Shown piece after piece: positions 4,492 through 6,050 of a stretch of 6,050 bases of DNA. Within the stretch, counting starts at the first letter, position 1. Each line of letters starts with the position of its first letter. Below the pieces are notes generated by a model. The model saw only the letters and a program-made list of their open reading frames with translations, was not told the origin of the DNA and did not search any database. The stretch comes from DASXTS01 sp036505275 (GTDB lineage: Bacteria > Actinomycetota > Actinomycetes > Mycobacteriales > Pseudonocardiaceae), in the NCBI GenBank assembly GCA_036505275.1, contig DASXTS010000421.1, positions 1-6,050 on the forward strand. The letters are read 5' to 3'. Position numbers and translations under genes: made by a program.

Positions 4492-6050
4492 TCAGTCGCT
4501 CTTCCACGCCCCGAGCACGCTCACGGTGTAGGTCCGTGCGCCGGTCACCCTCACCACCGAGGTCCGGTCACCCCGTGCGTTGTGGTGGTTGATGACCAGC
4601 AGGCTGTCCGCGTGGTCCAGGACCAGCGCCGCCTTGTCGCGGTGCACCACCAGCGCAGTGCCGGGCCACGAGGCGAAGGACAGCGCCGGGTCGCCGCCCG
4701 CTACCCACAGGCCGGGCCGCAGCGGGTCGAAGGACAGCGTGCCGGGCAGCAGGTCCACCAGGCCGCCCTCGGAGGTGCCGTAGTAGCCGGCAACGCCCAC
4801 CGTGTAGGACAGCCGCGCGCTGGCGGCGTCGGGGTCGATGCCCAGGTCGACCAGCCGCACCGGCAGCACGACGACGTCGGTGTCGAACACGTTGGCGTCC
4901 ACGTCGCCGAACAGCCCGTTGACGCCCTCCAGGGCCACCACCTCGCCGGAGGCCAGGTCGACCGTCGCGGCCAACAGCACATCGGTGTCGGCCGGCTTCG
5001 TGGCGAACGTCTCGAAGTCCGGCGAGCCGTTGCCGTCCACGTCGATATCCACGAACGGCATCGTGTTGTTGCCGAGGTTGTACCAGTCGCCCCAGGTGGC
5101 GATGCCGAAGCCGAGCATCGCGGTCTGCGGCTCGCCGCGCAGCCTGGCCAGCGGCGCGGTGGACGCCACGCCGACATAGCGCAGGTCTGCGCCCTTGGCC
5201 GTGTCGTTGATCGCGCAGTTGGCGCTCACCGGGCCGCCGCAGTTCGGCAACCTGGGGCTGCGTGCCTGCAGCTCCAGGGCGCTGAGCAGGGACAGGTACC
5301 GTTCGTCGCCGGAGCCCTGGTTCAGCCCTCGGCCGGACATCGTGAGCACGCTCTGCTCGCCGGGACCGACCCGCAGCCGGCTCGGGGTGCTGATGTCGGC
5401 GACCGGCTTGGGCGCGGCGTACACCGCCACCCGCAGCGGCACGGCGCTATCCGATGGTGCTCCGCGCGTCGGGGTCAGCTCCACCCGGCCGGACTCGTCG
5501 CCGAGGAACTGGCGCGGCACCCCGAGCTGGTCCTTCTCGATGGTGGGGTCGGCGACCTTGCGCAGCGCCGTCGGATCGGTGATCCGTAGCGTGACCCTGA
5601 CCTTGCCGTAGCCCCCCGCGCCGATCGTGATCGAGGTCCGGTCCAGGGTGTATTCGACGCCGGGCATGTCGGTGATGCCGTGGTAGGACACGCGGTAGTC
5701 GACTGGGTGGGCGCTCTTGTTGACCACCCGGATGGTCCGGGCGAGGGTGACCGGACCGGCCGCCTCGACCACGCCGAACCCGACGCTGACCGCGGCCGGG
5801 CTGTTCTCCGCGAACGCCAGCACCTGGTTGTCCAGTGCGTCCTTGGCGTCCACCCGGCCGACCCCGGTCCGGTTGGGGGCCTCGACGTGTCCACCGTGGT
5901 TCTCGCCGGCGAACACGTCGCGGTTCGCGGTGTTGATCACGGCGGCCTTCACCTCGGCCGTCGTCCAGTCCGGGTGCGCCTGGCGCAGCAACGCGGTGAT
6001 GCCGGCGACGTGCGGCGATGCCATCGACGTTCCGCTGTTCACCTGCGCCT
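4492..6050 (-). CDS. S8 (subtilisin-family) serine protease, C-terminal part; N-terminus beyond right edge
   Basis: The minus-strand frame enters already open at the right edge and ends at TGA 4494-4492, about 519 residues visible. It begins with the catalytic-serine motif NSGTSMASPHVAGITALLRQAHPDWT (Ser codon 6027-6025), so signal peptide, propeptide and the catalytic Asp and His lie outside the window. The catalytic domain ends near VGRVDAKDALDN. A beta-rich Fn3-like domain follows (about 80-155 residues after the first visible Met), then a region of some 300 residues of unknown function with two close cysteines (NCGGPVSANC, possible disulfide), a Ca-binding-type loop DVDGNGSPD at 5043-5017, and a PGTLSFDPLRPGLW segment. 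No C-terminal membrane anchor or LPXTG is present, so it is probably released extracellularly. The GTG or ATG just before GTSMASPH are not true starts. Transcription runs toward leuB. Confidence 0.9.
   Translation of the reverse strand, partial: AQVNSGTSMASPHVAGITALLRQAHPDWTTAEVKAAVINTANRDVFAGENHGGHVEAPNRTGVGRVDAKDALDNQVLAFAENSPAAVSVGFGVVEAAGPVTLARTIRVVNKSAHPVDYRVSYHGITDMPGVEYTLDRTSITIGAGGYGKVRVTLRITDPTALRKVADPTIEKDQLGVPRQFLGDESGRVELTPTRGAPSDSAVPLRVAVYAAPKPVADISTPSRLRVGPGEQSVLTMSGRGLNQGSGDERYLSLLSALELQARSPRLPNCGGPVSANCAINDTAKGADLRYVGVASTAPLARLRGEPQTAMLGFGIATWGDWYNLGNNTMPFVDIDVDGNGSPDFETFATKPADTDVLLAATVDLASGEVVALEGVNGLFGDVDANVFDTDVVVLPVRLVDLGIDPDAASARLSYTVGVAGYYGTSEGGLVDLLPGTLSFDPLRPGLWVAGGDPALSFASWPGTALVVHRDKAALVLDHADSLLVINHHNARGDRTSVVRVTGARTYTVSVLGAWKSD

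Noticed and set aside
3322..5589. 755-codon open frame on the plus strand
   Set aside because: It runs antisense through leuB and the protease, both identified by strong motifs. Its product is His/Arg/Gly/Gln-rich low-complexity sequence typical of reverse frames in GC-rich DNA.

Overview
The window comes from a very GC-rich genome with a strong G/C third-codon preference, purine-rich Shine-Dalgarno sites and some GTG starts. The gene content (an actinobacterial-type citramalate synthase, LeuB, a large secreted subtilase, a DUF1963 protein) suggests an actinomycete, possibly of the Pseudonocardiales. The order-level guess is inference; only the GC-rich actinobacterial character is well supported.

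Layout from left to right. Positions 1-881 (minus) hold the first 293 codons of citramalate synthase (cimA); its C-terminus lies off the left edge. Its upstream region (930-1040, minus) holds what looks like an isoleucine-responsive transcription attenuator: a strong ribosome binding site, a 14-codon leader peptide MPTFAVIIIGRRAG with three consecutive Ile codons after a Val codon, a hairpin that starts just before the leader stop codon, and an intrinsic terminator ahead of the cimA ribosome binding site. A divergent intergenic region (1027-1179) carries an inverted repeat and a pair of 22-bp direct repeats. On the plus strand follow a DUF1963 (YwqG-like) gene (1180-2025) and a membrane-anchored metallophosphoesterase (2016-3209), overlapping by 10 bp. 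A 49-bp convergent gap leads to leuB (3259-4305, minus), preceded by a 186-bp gap containing a foldable RNA segment. The right end (4492-6050, minus) is the C-terminal part of a secreted subtilisin-family (S8) protease, entering the window just upstream of its catalytic serine.

Functional picture: CimA and LeuB are both steps of the pyruvate/citramalate route to 2-oxobutyrate and so to isoleucine (LeuB also serves leucine synthesis). They lie on the same strand but are separated by the oppositely oriented DUF1963/metallophosphoesterase pair, so they cannot form a simple operon here. The Ile-rich leader fits end-product control of cimA. The phosphoesterase pair and the protease have no evident link to this pathway. 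No mobile element, CRISPR array, rRNA or tRNA gene was seen. The attenuator is the most interesting item; I see no wholly new multi-gene system.
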